From contig JAKSOU010000027.1 of NCBI GenBank assembly GCA_024405435.1, forward strand, positions 1-36,089: a stretch of 36,089 nucleotides of DNA. The letters run 5' to 3'. The notes beneath the pieces were generated by a model, which saw nothing but the letters and a program-made list of their open reading frames with translations, did not search any database and had not been told where the DNA came from. Position 1 is the first letter of the stretch, and every line of letters begins with the position of its first letter. This DNA comes from Akkermansia sp. Lineage in GTDB: Bacteria > Verrucomicrobiota > Verrucomicrobiia > Verrucomicrobiales > Akkermansiaceae. Below, piece after piece: positions 15,301-23,055 of this stretch. Both the position numbers and the translations under genes were made by a program.

Positions 15301-17783
15301 ACGACCTGGTGTCCAACTCCCTGTTGCACTTCCTGCCCACGGGAGAGGACACCCTGCAGCTGCTGGAGCACGGCAACCGCGAGGCCATGGCGGACGTGCC
15401 GGCCCTGGTGAAGAACGACCGCAAGAGCTTCACCGGGTTCGACCAGGCATGCAGCGTGGCACTGGAGGAGCTCAGCCGCCGATGGCTGGAATCCGCCTCC
15501 CTCTACCCCGTCGGCATGGAGGTGGCGCGCGTGCGCTACCGCCTCCGCGGCGAGGATTACGCGGACGTCACCACCCCCGTGGCGCGCGGCAAGTCCGCGG
15601 ACGAGAACACCACCATCGACCGCTGGTCCATGGCCACGCCGCTGGCGCTCATGCAGGCGCGCATGGGCAACTACTGGCGCCGCATGCTCAACTCGCGCCT
15701 CGTCACCCCGCAGGAAGCCGGGGATTTCCTGGTGGAGCAGCGGTTCATGCAGCCGGACGAGCGGGACCGCATCCTGAAGCTGGTGAAGCAGGACCCCTTC
15801 GAGAGCTTCTACATACCCAAGCACCGCAAGGACTACTCGCGCCTGTACAATGCCATGGCGGACGCGCTCACGCGGTACTCCGGCGCGTACATGCTGGGGC
15901 ACCTGGAGAGCCTGCCGCTGCCGCAGAGCGTGCGCACGTGGGCTGGGCTCATCCCGTTCTGCGAGCAAGAGCCGCTGACGACGGTGCAGCATTCGCCGCA
16001 GGCCAGCCGCGTGCACGTCAACCTGGGGGAGAAGGGCGTGAACCTCATCCGCTGGGCCAACCGCCAGACCGCGGACAAGGTGAAGCAGCTGGCGCCGTCC
16101 ATCGAGCAGGTGAAGCAGGCCACGCTCAAACCGCTCGACACACCGCAAATGAACCGCATGCTCGGGTTCGTGAAGGAATCCATCCACCCCGCGCCCGTGC
16201 AGCGCCTGGAGCAGGCCTGGTGCCACAGCCTGGGCGGCCAGGCTTCCTTCAGCGCCGCCGCGCAGGAGCTGCGCAACCTGCTGGAGCGCCCGGCGGAGGC
16301 GTGGGACACCATCCTGCCGGAGATGCGCGACGAGCTGGCGCGCACGCTCACCCGCAGCGGCCAGCCCAAGGGCGCGCGAGAGACCAACCCCGGAAAACTG
16401 CTGGCGCGGCCGGACATCGTGCAACTGCGGGAGGCCGTGATGCAGCTGGACGCCGTGCTCCAGGATCACCCGGAGCTGCGCGAGTACGCCGTCAACCCGG
16501 ACCACCCCGGCCAGGTGGACCGCCTGGTGCTCCATCCCGAGCCGGACTCCCCGCAAGACCCCGTGCCCTTCCGCAACAAGCTCTACCACGCCACCGCCCC
16601 CAAGGCGGACTACACCGTGGAGCGCAACTGCGGCCTGCCGGAGGATTGCGCCGCAGACCCACGCGCCATGGCCGCGCTCACCCTGCTCACGGACCTGCGC
16701 TGCGCCGCCGCCAACCGCCCGTACGTGGACCAGAACGGCATCTGGTGGCAGCACCGCCTGTACGGCGGCCCCCTCGGCGCGCGCCCCGGCGGCATGTCCA
16801 ACAACTGGCGCGCTGAGATGCCCTTCGAGGAGGCCATCGATTTCCTGGAGGCCTGCGGCGAGAATGAGGTGTCGCCGCTGTGCTCGCACCTGCTCAAGCC
16901 GCTGCACGCGCCGCTGCGGGAGGAGCTCATGCAGCCCATCACCCTGTACCGCCACCCGCACCAGGCCGACAACATGGTGCGCCTGATGCCCGGCGAGACG
17001 GAGGCCGGCAACCCGCGTGCCCGCACGCCGTACGTCATCCACACCTACCAGGGGGCGCCCGTGGTCAAGGGCTACCTGGACTACGACCCCGAACACGCGG
17101 ACGATGTGTACCAGCCGCTGCGCTCCTTCACGGTCACGCGCCGCAGGGGATTCGGCAGCACGCGGCAGGACAAGCAGCACGACCAGCTGCTGCTGCAGCT
17201 GGTGCTGGGCTTCGTGGAGCGCGCGGATTCCGTGGAGAGCCTGCTGGCGGGGCGCATGCACCACCTGAGCAACCGGGAGCTGCTGATGCGCCTCGGCGTG
17301 GACACGCGGTTCTGCGAATCGCTGGCGGGATTGGAGCCGGGAGAGCTCACGCGCGGGCAGGGCTGCGCCGCGGCCCTGGTGCGCGGGCTCATGGGCATGG
17401 AATTCTCCGACCAGCCGCAAGCGTACGCCGCGGATTTGGTGGAGCTGGCCAAGGCCATCGACGGGGACGTCTCGCTGCGGCACGACCTCATCGACGCGCT
17501 GCAGACCACCAGCGGGCGCCACGGGGAAAACCTCGTGGTGAGCCGCCGCAGACGCCACCGCCGCCGCTCGCGCATGAAACCCGTTCCCAAGGAGGAGCTG
17601 AAAACCTTCATGGATCACCTGGACTTGGTGGAGCGCTACCACGATATGCTCATGCCGCGCAGCATCACCTTCCGCAGCCCGGAGCTGGTGCGCGACGAGA
17701 CCCGCGAGGAAAAGCTGCAGCGCCAGGCCGAGGAATGGGAGCAGAGACACGGCAAACCCAAGGACGACGACGAGGAGAAGTGA
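12378..17783 (+). CDS. Giant phage-type protein, 1801 aa, unknown function
   Basis: One uninterrupted frame of 1801 codons. Residues 1-260 are acidic and helical. Residues 270-525 are Gly/Ala-rich with repeated weakly hydrophobic helices (for example AGLIGGTIQAGIYMGLG and NLPFILIASG) and the segment GAEGAKLLLAGKAAQGADLATQELA, which recalls the Gly/Ala regions of large polyvalent or ejection proteins of phages and mobile elements. The rest (about 530-1700) is a long mixed alpha/beta stretch with many Trp, Tyr and Arg and no motif I can name. Near 1722-1733 is a basic cluster (SRRRRHRRRSR), and the protein ends DDDEEK. There is no signal peptide. Its stop overlaps the terminase start by one base (TGATG). 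Function unknown; virion or packaging partner of the terminase is the likeliest guess. Confidence 0.75.
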   Translation: MDTQDTTLEETAESPLQQEAGPMDENIPTEAAPLPSAEEVAAAERAKPRFDREKTAHWDRILTGDAATVPEDIRKQAGADDDSLPPEEREYNLLTTVNRSWAADHLDMSREQVRADWKNIRNTLADTLQVGGNEQEVFQALSARRSGERKRDAAQQAFKEGFLDGLDGKPAPETEAGDDIDAAALGVMREQGHLAGQRERERYQEMLPDVVTALDAIRVAEKGGPEQVKTWWDIPELLNAMGSLSRLEPRERARVYRLAAAQLPPNNPQSLAEGALRSFVRSAGNTVYNTLQAAGNVAVATGHSLARGIGWDGLDAAARGADKRLQMLEEMRRVVQGELYPIEPPEDTGLAGQMVLDAAGALPQAGLAFCGGTGFGLLVGSGVGESIAEARQRAPQGSQELQTAAGLIGGTIQAGIYMGLGKAGEQTLGRCIDRFVRARGGSGYLWAGLKGLGDVGAEGAKLLLAGKAAQGADLATQELAARVEGTASNIDWKAYGDNLTDIECNMREAAANLPFILIASGRAALRHFQSPRMVLGDGVALREQWGLTEEQLARVANAKSVRVRDELLHEYLSTSKRWSAPGFFPEIMRAMRLLNTDYYKGFSREDVVRDFLQLPSETATVRTPKKELDTADGAQVEQALERVEPDMDRAALQGRTDMLQLMDRWWQNAHLNPEAVVPQEGEPLPADFIEADYLRSLAHYRELRDEADPVPLRMRRSGLYAPNAPDEADALMRDRVAEIQDLSFRFLLNRNSLDGLLSTYPDRKSAEKATERERRTLVADVCNAILECADGRSQRHSFGDLSDDIFWLYEERAKESGAPKWMEGMELLDFYPWTRKDSVRFGTMGYTLPEPQRRMFSINVGLASCAKTLYQLLPHTDDFQTALSRGCTVPQAYALLLRREMGEHLPKGWQGKLLEGAGEIPKPNPQYQEMYGLYRSLTGHAAQCATGEDGRTYWRVRRPDGRFTRWHEEEFMAVNDLVSNSLLHFLPTGEDTLQLLEHGNREAMADVPALVKNDRKSFTGFDQACSVALEELSRRWLESASLYPVGMEVARVRYRLRGEDYADVTTPVARGKSADENTTIDRWSMATPLALMQARMGNYWRRMLNSRLVTPQEAGDFLVEQRFMQPDERDRILKLVKQDPFESFYIPKHRKDYSRLYNAMADALTRYSGAYMLGHLESLPLPQSVRTWAGLIPFCEQEPLTTVQHSPQASRVHVNLGEKGVNLIRWANRQTADKVKQLAPSIEQVKQATLKPLDTPQMNRMLGFVKESIHPAPVQRLEQAWCHSLGGQASFSAAAQELRNLLERPAEAWDTILPEMRDELARTLTRSGQPKGARETNPGKLLARPDIVQLREAVMQLDAVLQDHPELREYAVNPDHPGQVDRLVLHPEPDSPQDPVPFRNKLYHATAPKADYTVERNCGLPEDCAADPRAMAALTLLTDLRCAAANRPYVDQNGIWWQHRLYGGPLGARPGGMSNNWRAEMPFEEAIDFLEACGENEVSPLCSHLLKPLHAPLREELMQPITLYRHPHQADNMVRLMPGETEAGNPRARTPYVIHTYQGAPVVKGYLDYDPEHADDVYQPLRSFTVTRRRGFGSTRQDKQHDQLLLQLVLGFVERADSVESLLAGRMHHLSNRELLMRLGVDTRFCESLAGLEPGELTRGQGCAAALVRGLMGMEFSDQPQAYAADLVELAKAIDGDVSLRHDLIDALQTTSGRHGENLVVSRRRRHRRRSRMKPVPKEELKTFMDHLDLVERYHDMLMPRSITFRSPELVRDETREEKLQRQAEEWEQRHGKPKDDDEEK

Positions 17784-19375
17784 TGGATACAGAACTTCTG
17801 CACGGGCGGCTGGACGACCCGCTATGGCGGCTCCAGCACCTGTACTGGATAGAGAACAAGGCCGGGCGCATGCAGCGTTTCGCGCTCAACGCGGCGCAGC
17901 TGCGCCTGCACCGCGGGCTGTGGCACCGCAACGCCGTGCTCAAGGCGCGCCAGCTGGGCATCTCCACATACGTGGCCATGCTGATGCTGGACCGCTGCCT
18001 GTTCACGCCGAACTTCCACGCGGGCATCATCGACAAGAGCCTGCCGGACGCGGAACAGAAGCTGGCCAAGCTGCGCTTCGCCTGGGAGAACCTGGACTAC
18101 GCCCCGCCCGGCGCCAATGCCGGGGAGCGCGCCCTCGCGTACCTCGGCGGCATCATCAAGCAGCGCACAGGCGCCGTCAAGCGCGGCGAATGGCACCCCG
18201 TGGGCGATGCCCGCACCCGCATGGCATTCGCCAACGGAAGCGATATCCGCCTGGGCACCACCCTGCGCGGCGGCACGCTCCAGCTCCTGCACGTGTCAGA
18301 GCTGGCGCACGTCTCCGTGCACGCCCCGTGGCGCGCGCGCGAAATCCGCACCGGCGCCATCAACACCGTACCGGCGGACGGGCGCATCATCCTGGAGAGC
18401 ACGCACGAGGGCGGCCGCTACGGCGTGAACTACGAGATGATGCTGCAGGCCATGGAGAACGCGGCGAAGGACGACCTCTCACCGCTGGATTTCCGCTTCT
18501 TCTTCTTCAGCTGGTTCGACAACCCAGAGTACACCCTGGGCGGGCGCGGCGGCTGGAGCGACGAGGCGGCTGCGTATTTCGAGAAGCTGGCGGGCGGCGG
18601 CGTGGCGCTCTCGCACGGCCAGAAGCTCTGGTACGCCCGCATGGCGCGCACCATGGGCGCCGCCATGCGCCAGGAGTACCCCTCCACGCCGGACGAGGCT
18701 TTCGCCACCGGCAACGACGGCGCCATCTACGGCTCCAGAATCGCCATCCTGCGCGAGCAGGGCCGCATCGGCGCGGATTTCCAATACAACCCCGCGGAAC
18801 CCCTCTACACCGCCTGGGACCTCGGCCTCAGCGACCACACCGCCATCTGGCTCGTCCAGCACTGGGGCGGAAACGTATACTGGCTCAACCACTACGCCGC
18901 CAACCAGCTTCCCCTGGAGCACTACGCGGACAAGATGCACGAGTGGGAGCGGCAGTACGGCCCCATCGCCGCGCATTTCCTGCCGCACGATGCCGCGCAC
19001 CGCGACCCGCACGGGCAGTCCTACGTGGAAAGCCTGGCGCACTGCGGCATCACCGCCGTGCGCGTGGTGCCGCGCACGCCGGACGTGTGGCGCGGCATCA
19101 ACTCGCTGCGTGGCATCCTCTCCCGCAGCTGGTTCCACAGGGACACCCTGCAGCGCCGCACCAACCTGCGCGGGGAGGAGGAACCCTCCGGCCTGGCATG
19201 CCTGGAGATGTACCGCACCGCGCCGCCGGGGGCGGGCGGCACCTGCCGGGAGGCTCCGCTGCACGATGCCGCCTCCCACAGCGCAGATGCCGCACGCATG
19301 TTCGCGGAAGCCCTCTCCCACGGCCTGGTGGCTCCAATCAACCTGCACCAGCCGCCGCGCCGGGCCAGGATGTAG
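17783..19375 (+). CDS. Phage terminase large subunit (TerL-like)
   Basis: A 530-aa protein with both terminase domains. ATPase part: the Walker A-like KARQLGIST (54-62; no P-loop lysine, as in many Terminase_6 proteins), LLHVSELAHV (168-177) at the Walker B place with the acidic residue Glu173, and the coupling motif ESTHEG (205-210). The family segment RQEYPSTPDEAF is at 296-307. Nuclease part (RNase H fold): AWDLGLSDHTAIW (344-356), HFLPHDAAHRD (398-408) and HDAASHSADAARMF (494-507), giving the acidic residues. In a phage it would package DNA into procapsids; no portal or capsid gene is near. It starts on the last base of the 1801-aa gene stop and ends five bases from the folP stop, tail to tail. 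Confidence 0.85.
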   Translation: MDTELLHGRLDDPLWRLQHLYWIENKAGRMQRFALNAAQLRLHRGLWHRNAVLKARQLGISTYVAMLMLDRCLFTPNFHAGIIDKSLPDAEQKLAKLRFAWENLDYAPPGANAGERALAYLGGIIKQRTGAVKRGEWHPVGDARTRMAFANGSDIRLGTTLRGGTLQLLHVSELAHVSVHAPWRAREIRTGAINTVPADGRIILESTHEGGRYGVNYEMMLQAMENAAKDDLSPLDFRFFFFSWFDNPEYTLGGRGGWSDEAAAYFEKLAGGGVALSHGQKLWYARMARTMGAAMRQEYPSTPDEAFATGNDGAIYGSRIAILREQGRIGADFQYNPAEPLYTAWDLGLSDHTAIWLVQHWGGNVYWLNHYAANQLPLEHYADKMHEWERQYGPIAAHFLPHDAAHRDPHGQSYVESLAHCGITAVRVVPRTPDVWRGINSLRGILSRSWFHRDTLQRRTNLRGEEEPSGLACLEMYRTAPPGAGGTCREAPLHDAASHSADAARMFAEALSHGLVAPINLHQPPRRARM

Positions 19376-19380
19376 CGCGC

Positions 19381-20202
19381 CTAGGAGCAGTGCAGCGCCC
19401 TGCGGAGGGCTTGCACATCATGCACGCGGTGGATATCCGCGCCGCGGGCGGCAGCCAGCAGGCTGGCGGCCACCGTGGATTGGGGGTCGAAGCGATTGCC
19501 GAAATAGTCTTTCAGAAAACGTTTGCGGGAGAGGGCGCTCATGAGCGGGAGATTGCGGACGCGCAGCTCCTCCAGATGCTCCAGCAGCGCCATGTTGTGG
19601 GCGGCTGTCTTACCGAAGCTCAAACCGAAACCGGGGTCCAGGCAGATGCGCTGCGGGTCGATTCCGGCCTGTTCCGCGGCTTGCACGCGCTCTTCAAAGA
19701 AGGCGCGCACCTGCGCCACCACGTCGGCGTACCGCGGGTTGTCCTGCATGGTGGCGGGGTTACCCTGCATGTGCATGAGGACGATGCCGCAATCGTTCTG
19801 CGCGCACAATTCCAACATGCCGTGGGCGCGCAGGCCCGTGATGTCGTTCACGATGTCCGCGCCGGCATCCAGCGCGGCGCGGGCCACCTCTGCGTGGCGG
19901 GTATCGATGGACAGGCGGATGCGGGGCAGCTCGCGGCGGATGGCGCGCAGCACGGGCAGCACGCGCGCGGCTTCCTCCGCGGGCGGCACCTCCTGCGCGC
20001 CGGGGCGTGTGGACTCGCCGCCCACGTCGATGACATCGGCCCCCTGCTCCGCCAGCGCCATGGCGTGGACTAAGGCGGCTGCGGGTTCGGCGTGGGTGCC
20101 GCCGTCGGAGAATGAATCGGGGGTGACGTTGAGGATGCCCATGATTGCCCCCTGCTGCGGGAGTTCCCAGGGCGAGCCGCCCATCTGCCAGATGCGAGCC
20201 AT
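19381..20202 (-). CDS. folP: Dihydropteroate synthase
   Basis: A 273-aa cytoplasmic enzyme that joins 6-hydroxymethyl-dihydropterin diphosphate and p-aminobenzoate to give dihydropteroate in folate synthesis; it is the sulfonamide target. Motifs: GILNVTPDSFSDGG (22-35), DVGGESTRPGA (59-69), SIDTRHAEVA, NDITGL, LMHMQGNP, DPGFGLSFGKT and the anion-binding SRKRF. Length is normal. It begins six bases after the 210-aa gene, so both share one minus-strand transcript. Its 3' end is separated from the terminase by only five bases. Confidence 0.97.
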   Translation of the reverse strand: MARIWQMGGSPWELPQQGAIMGILNVTPDSFSDGGTHAEPAAALVHAMALAEQGADVIDVGGESTRPGAQEVPPAEEAARVLPVLRAIRRELPRIRLSIDTRHAEVARAALDAGADIVNDITGLRAHGMLELCAQNDCGIVLMHMQGNPATMQDNPRYADVVAQVRAFFEERVQAAEQAGIDPQRICLDPGFGLSFGKTAAHNMALLEHLEELRVRNLPLMSALSRKRFLKDYFGNRFDPQSTVAASLLAAARGADIHRVHDVQALRRALHCS

Positions 20203-20208
20203 AAGGTG

Positions 20209-20841
20209 TTAGAAGCGGTAGAGGCCCATATCCTGATAGGCGTTTTGGAGTTCATGCATCATGCGGAGGGTGAGCATGTGGCCCGGCTTGGCACCGTACA
20301 GGCGCATCAGCAGGCGGTGAAATAAATCCGGCTTGTACACCTCCCGGATGGAGACGATATCCTCAATGGGCTTGCCGTAGCGTTCCGCGAACAAGCGCAG
20401 CAGCGTGCGGAACAGGTCCGCCGAGCCCACCTGCGCGTAGTAGTGGCGCGCCGTGCCGTCCTGGAACTTGACGTAGGCTATGCGCCAGCTCGGCTCCTTC
20501 CCCGGCTTGCGGTATGGCTTTTCCTCAGCCGGAGCATCGGAGAAGGCAAACACGTTGCCGTCCGTGTACACGCCGTTCACGTGTTTCATGGATTGGAGCA
20601 TGGCGGGATCACCCTCAACGAGGTCGCTCATCTCCACGATTCCCGTCTGCAGGGTGTCCGCCAGGTTTTCCACGAGGCTTTGGTAGGTGGCGCTGGTATC
20701 CGCGAAGGCGCAGCATAACACATAGGCCCCGTAGTTCTCTTTCCTTCGGTCGCTCATGAAATTGAACAGCAGGTCCTGCCTCCCCATGTTGCGGAAGCAC
20801 ACGTTGGACACATACAGGCGCACTTTCCTGCCACTCTCCAT
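20209..20841 (-). CDS. Conserved-looking protein of unknown function upstream of folP
   Basis: A 210-aa soluble protein without signal peptide or membrane helices. It starts MESGRKVRLYVSNVCFRNMG and has a mixed alpha/beta pattern; DGTARHYYAQVGSADLFRTLLRLFAERYG near the middle and a helical C-terminus with many Leu, Met and Arg. I do not recognise it. The ATG at 20841 was chosen over TTG 20877, because a TTGACA/TAAGAG promoter would place transcription start at or beside the ATG; TTG 20877 lies inside that -35 box. It is the first gene before folP. Confidence 0.6.
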   Translation of the reverse strand: MESGRKVRLYVSNVCFRNMGRQDLLFNFMSDRRKENYGAYVLCCAFADTSATYQSLVENLADTLQTGIVEMSDLVEGDPAMLQSMKHVNGVYTDGNVFAFSDAPAEEKPYRKPGKEPSWRIAYVKFQDGTARHYYAQVGSADLFRTLLRLFAERYGKPIEDIVSIREVYKPDLFHRLLMRLYGAKPGHMLTLRMMHELQNAYQDMGLYRF

Positions 20842-20848
20842 GGATTCT

Positions 20849-20877
20849 CTCTTACCCCATGCCGCGGACGGTGTCAA
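20849..20877 (-). promoter_or_regulatory. Promoter of the 210-aa gene and folP, apparently leaderless
   Basis: On the minus strand a perfect TTGACA (20877-20872), a 17-base spacer and TAAGAG (20854-20849) are followed by only seven bases before the ATG at 20841. The -10 box matches consensus weakly. The geometry would start the mRNA at or beside the ATG. Confidence 0.5.
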
Positions 20878-20906
20878 TGAGAATCGCCTAACAATTAGAG
20901 GCGGCG

Positions 20907-20943
20907 AAAAAGAGGTGCACCCGGCGGAACGCCGGATGCACCT
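20907..20943 (-). terminator. Rho-independent terminator of the MFS transporter gene
   Basis: Read on the minus strand, 20943-20931 and 20925-20913 form a 13-bp stem with one G-U wobble and a five-base loop, followed one base later by five T residues (20911-20907). The wobble pairs only in minus-strand RNA, which supports the direction. Confidence 0.85.
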
Positions 20944-21000
20944 TGGAAATTCTCCGCGCGCGAGACGCGGCTCGATTCACAAATTGGCAATCGTAGTCAA

Positions 21001-22983
21001 TCACTCGGGCATTTTGCCGGTGGTGAAGTACTTTTCGATTTCCTCCAGGGTGCGGCCCTTGGTCTCCGGCATGAAGAAGGCGGCGGTGATGAAGTAGATC
21101 ACCGTGAAGCCCGCCAGGGTGAAGAACACGCTGGAGTAGCCGTACGCGCCCACCCACGGCAGGAAGGTGCCGGCGATGGTCCAGGAGACGAGCTGGTTGA
21201 TGAGCAGGGCGATGGCCATGCCGTTGGCGCGGATGCGGGTGGGCATCAACTCGGAGAGCGCCAGCCACACGCACACGCCCGGGCCCGCCGCGTAGAACGC
21301 GATGAACACGATGAAGAACCCGGTCACCAGCCAGCCCACCATCTGCGTGGGCTTCATGCCGATTTCCGCGCGCTTGACCTCCAGCTGCTTCACCTCGGCC
21401 ACACCCTCGTTCATGGCGAAGGCGGGGGCGATGATGGCGCGGTCGCCATTGCTTTCCAGCTGCTGGATGGTCTTGATGGTGTCGGCCTTCAGGGCCTCGT
21501 CCTTCCACTGCACCTGAAGCTCGCCCATGCGAATCTTGTCGGAGAGGGTCTCGGCCTTGGCCTCGGCCACGGTTTCGGCCTGCTCGGCCTTCATGCTCTC
21601 CTCATACCCCTTGCGGGCGGCCTCCACGTCCACGTCGCCCATGGCGGCGTCCTCGTAGTCCAGCGCGGAAGCGTCCTTCACCTGCGCCACGGCGGCGGCG
21701 CGGTCAAAGTGCTCGTTGACGATCTGGTTGGTGTCCCTGCCCTGCTGGTAGGTGACGATGAGCTGCATGCCGGGTTTGACCTCCGCATTGGCGGAGCGCA
21801 CGGCATCTGCAACGGAGACCTTGAGGTAGGCACCGTCCTTCACCTGCTGCTGCACGTACTCGGTCACATCCGTGCGGTCGCTTTCAAGCGTAAGGAACAT
21901 GGCACCCACGCCGGCCAGGCCCACGATGATGCCCAGCGTGCCCATCTTGAGCAGGAAGGTGCGGCCCTTCTTGTCCACCAGGGAGACGGCCACAATGGTC
22001 ATGAGCATGTTGACCACCTTAATGGCCAGGTCTGCGATGTTGGCGGTTTCGCCCTCAAGGCCGGCCTGCTGGAAGATCTTGACGGAGTAGTTCAGCACTG
22101 AGTTGATGCCGGTGGCCTGGGTGCAGGCGAGCACCACGACGGCCAGGATGAAGGGGATGACGTACTTGCGCTGGAAGAGGGTATCGCCCTTGGCGGCTTC
22201 CTTCATCTGCGCCTTCTGCTCCTCCTCGGCCTTGTCTGCGGCCTTCATCTCCGCCAGGATTTCCTTGGCGGCCTCGTCGCCGTTGTTGGCGGCGAGCGAG
22301 ATGAGAGCCTCGTCCTCACGCCCGCGGCGGTACAGCCAGCGCGGGGATTCCTTCAGCTTGAACGCGCCGAAGAACAGGATCAGGCCCGGCAGCGAAGAGC
22401 ACCAGAAGATTGTCTTCCACGCCATGGACTTGTCCGCCAGCGAGACCGTCACGTCCGTGGCGGCACCCACCCAGGCCGTGGTGACAATGCCCACCACAGC
22501 AGCGAACACCAGGCCCACCGTCAGCAGGAACTGGAACATGCCCGTGCCCTTGCCGCGGGATTGCGCGTCCAGGCATTCCGCCAGGTACATGGGCACCACC
22601 ACGCCGACGAGGCCGGCGGATGCGCCCTGCAGGATACGGCCGACCATGAGCATCCAGTAGACGTTGTTGGAGAAGCAGATGACCGGGATGCTCAGGGTGA
22701 AGAGCAAGGCGGAAAGGATGATGACCTTCTTGCGGCCCAGCCACTCCGACAGCATGCCGGCGAAGAGCGAGGATATCACCGAGCCGAGCAGCACGGCGGC
22801 CACCACGCTGGAGAGCTGGCCCAGCGTGTACGTGGAGGTCTTTTCAATGTACGGCAGCGCCGCGGCGATCACGCCGACATCGATTCCGTAGAGGAGGCCG
22901 CCCAGACCTGCCATGAACATCAGGTACCAGGCATAACGTTTCACGGAGGCGGGCAAATCCGCCTTGGTAGAGTCTGTACTCAT
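21001..22983 (-). CDS. MFS sugar-porter transporter with large extra loop
   Basis: A 660-aa inner-membrane transporter of the sugar porter family, which usually has about 450-490 residues. Family signatures: GGLLYGIDVGVI (28-39), SEWLGRKK (79-86), a PMYLAE segment (131-136) in place of PxYxxE, KESPRWLYRRGRE (211-223), TGINSVLNYS (291-300), VDKKGRTFLL (336-345), and the C-terminal PETKGRTLEEIE (639-650). Twelve membrane helices are expected. Between helices 9 and 10, about residues 368-545, lies an inserted hydrophilic, Ala/Glu/Lys-rich region predicted on the periplasmic side. The substrate is probably a hexose or pentose but cannot be told. It has its own promoter and terminator. Confidence 0.9.
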   Translation of the reverse strand: MSTDSTKADLPASVKRYAWYLMFMAGLGGLLYGIDVGVIAAALPYIEKTSTYTLGQLSSVVAAVLLGSVISSLFAGMLSEWLGRKKVIILSALLFTLSIPVICFSNNVYWMLMVGRILQGASAGLVGVVVPMYLAECLDAQSRGKGTGMFQFLLTVGLVFAAVVGIVTTAWVGAATDVTVSLADKSMAWKTIFWCSSLPGLILFFGAFKLKESPRWLYRRGREDEALISLAANNGDEAAKEILAEMKAADKAEEEQKAQMKEAAKGDTLFQRKYVIPFILAVVVLACTQATGINSVLNYSVKIFQQAGLEGETANIADLAIKVVNMLMTIVAVSLVDKKGRTFLLKMGTLGIIVGLAGVGAMFLTLESDRTDVTEYVQQQVKDGAYLKVSVADAVRSANAEVKPGMQLIVTYQQGRDTNQIVNEHFDRAAAVAQVKDASALDYEDAAMGDVDVEAARKGYEESMKAEQAETVAEAKAETLSDKIRMGELQVQWKDEALKADTIKTIQQLESNGDRAIIAPAFAMNEGVAEVKQLEVKRAEIGMKPTQMVGWLVTGFFIVFIAFYAAGPGVCVWLALSELMPTRIRANGMAIALLINQLVSWTIAGTFLPWVGAYGYSSVFFTLAGFTVIYFITAAFFMPETKGRTLEEIEKYFTTGKMPE

Positions 22984-22992
22984 AACACGGGC

Positions 22993-23020
22993 ATTATACC
23001 ACCACGCACCCGCTATGCAA
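22993..23020 (-). promoter_or_regulatory. MFS gene promoter, apparently leaderless
   Basis: On the minus strand TTGCAT (23020-23015), a 16-base spacer and a perfect TATAAT (22998-22993) are followed by nine bases and then the ATG at 22983. The 5' leader would be about 1-3 bases, with no room for a Shine-Dalgarno site. Confidence 0.7.
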
Positions 23021-23055
23021 CCCCAAAATGCCGCCCCGCGGAAATCAGGCCGCGT

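Larger units (their letters stand above)
11139..19375 (+). mobile_element. Phage-derived three-gene cassette between galM and folP
   Basis: Three same-strand genes (408 aa, 1801 aa, 530-aa terminase large subunit) fill the whole interval between galM and folP. The terminase is recognised by motif; the other two have the composition and layout of phage internal virion or polyvalent proteins. Spacing is tight (12 bases, then a one-base stop/start overlap). No capsid, portal, tail, integrase, lysis or repressor gene and no convincing att repeats are seen, so this is a remnant or a domesticated module rather than a full prophage. The genes have no internal stops. No promoter is recognisable in the very GC-rich 11051-11138. 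Confidence 0.6.

Noticed and set aside
10809..17750. A 2313-codon open frame on the minus strand across the phage cassette and the end of galM
   Set aside because: Over the 408-aa and 1801-aa genes its codons align exactly with the sense codons, so a stop appears only if the sense gene uses TTA, CTA or TCA. GC-rich codon use avoids these, which leaves a long shadow. The translation is low-complexity and has no recognisable domain.
10981..19390. att direct repeats flanking the phage cassette
   Set aside because: Comparing the galM 3' region with the folP 3' region gave only a six-base match (GCGCCT), which is expected by chance in GC-rich DNA.
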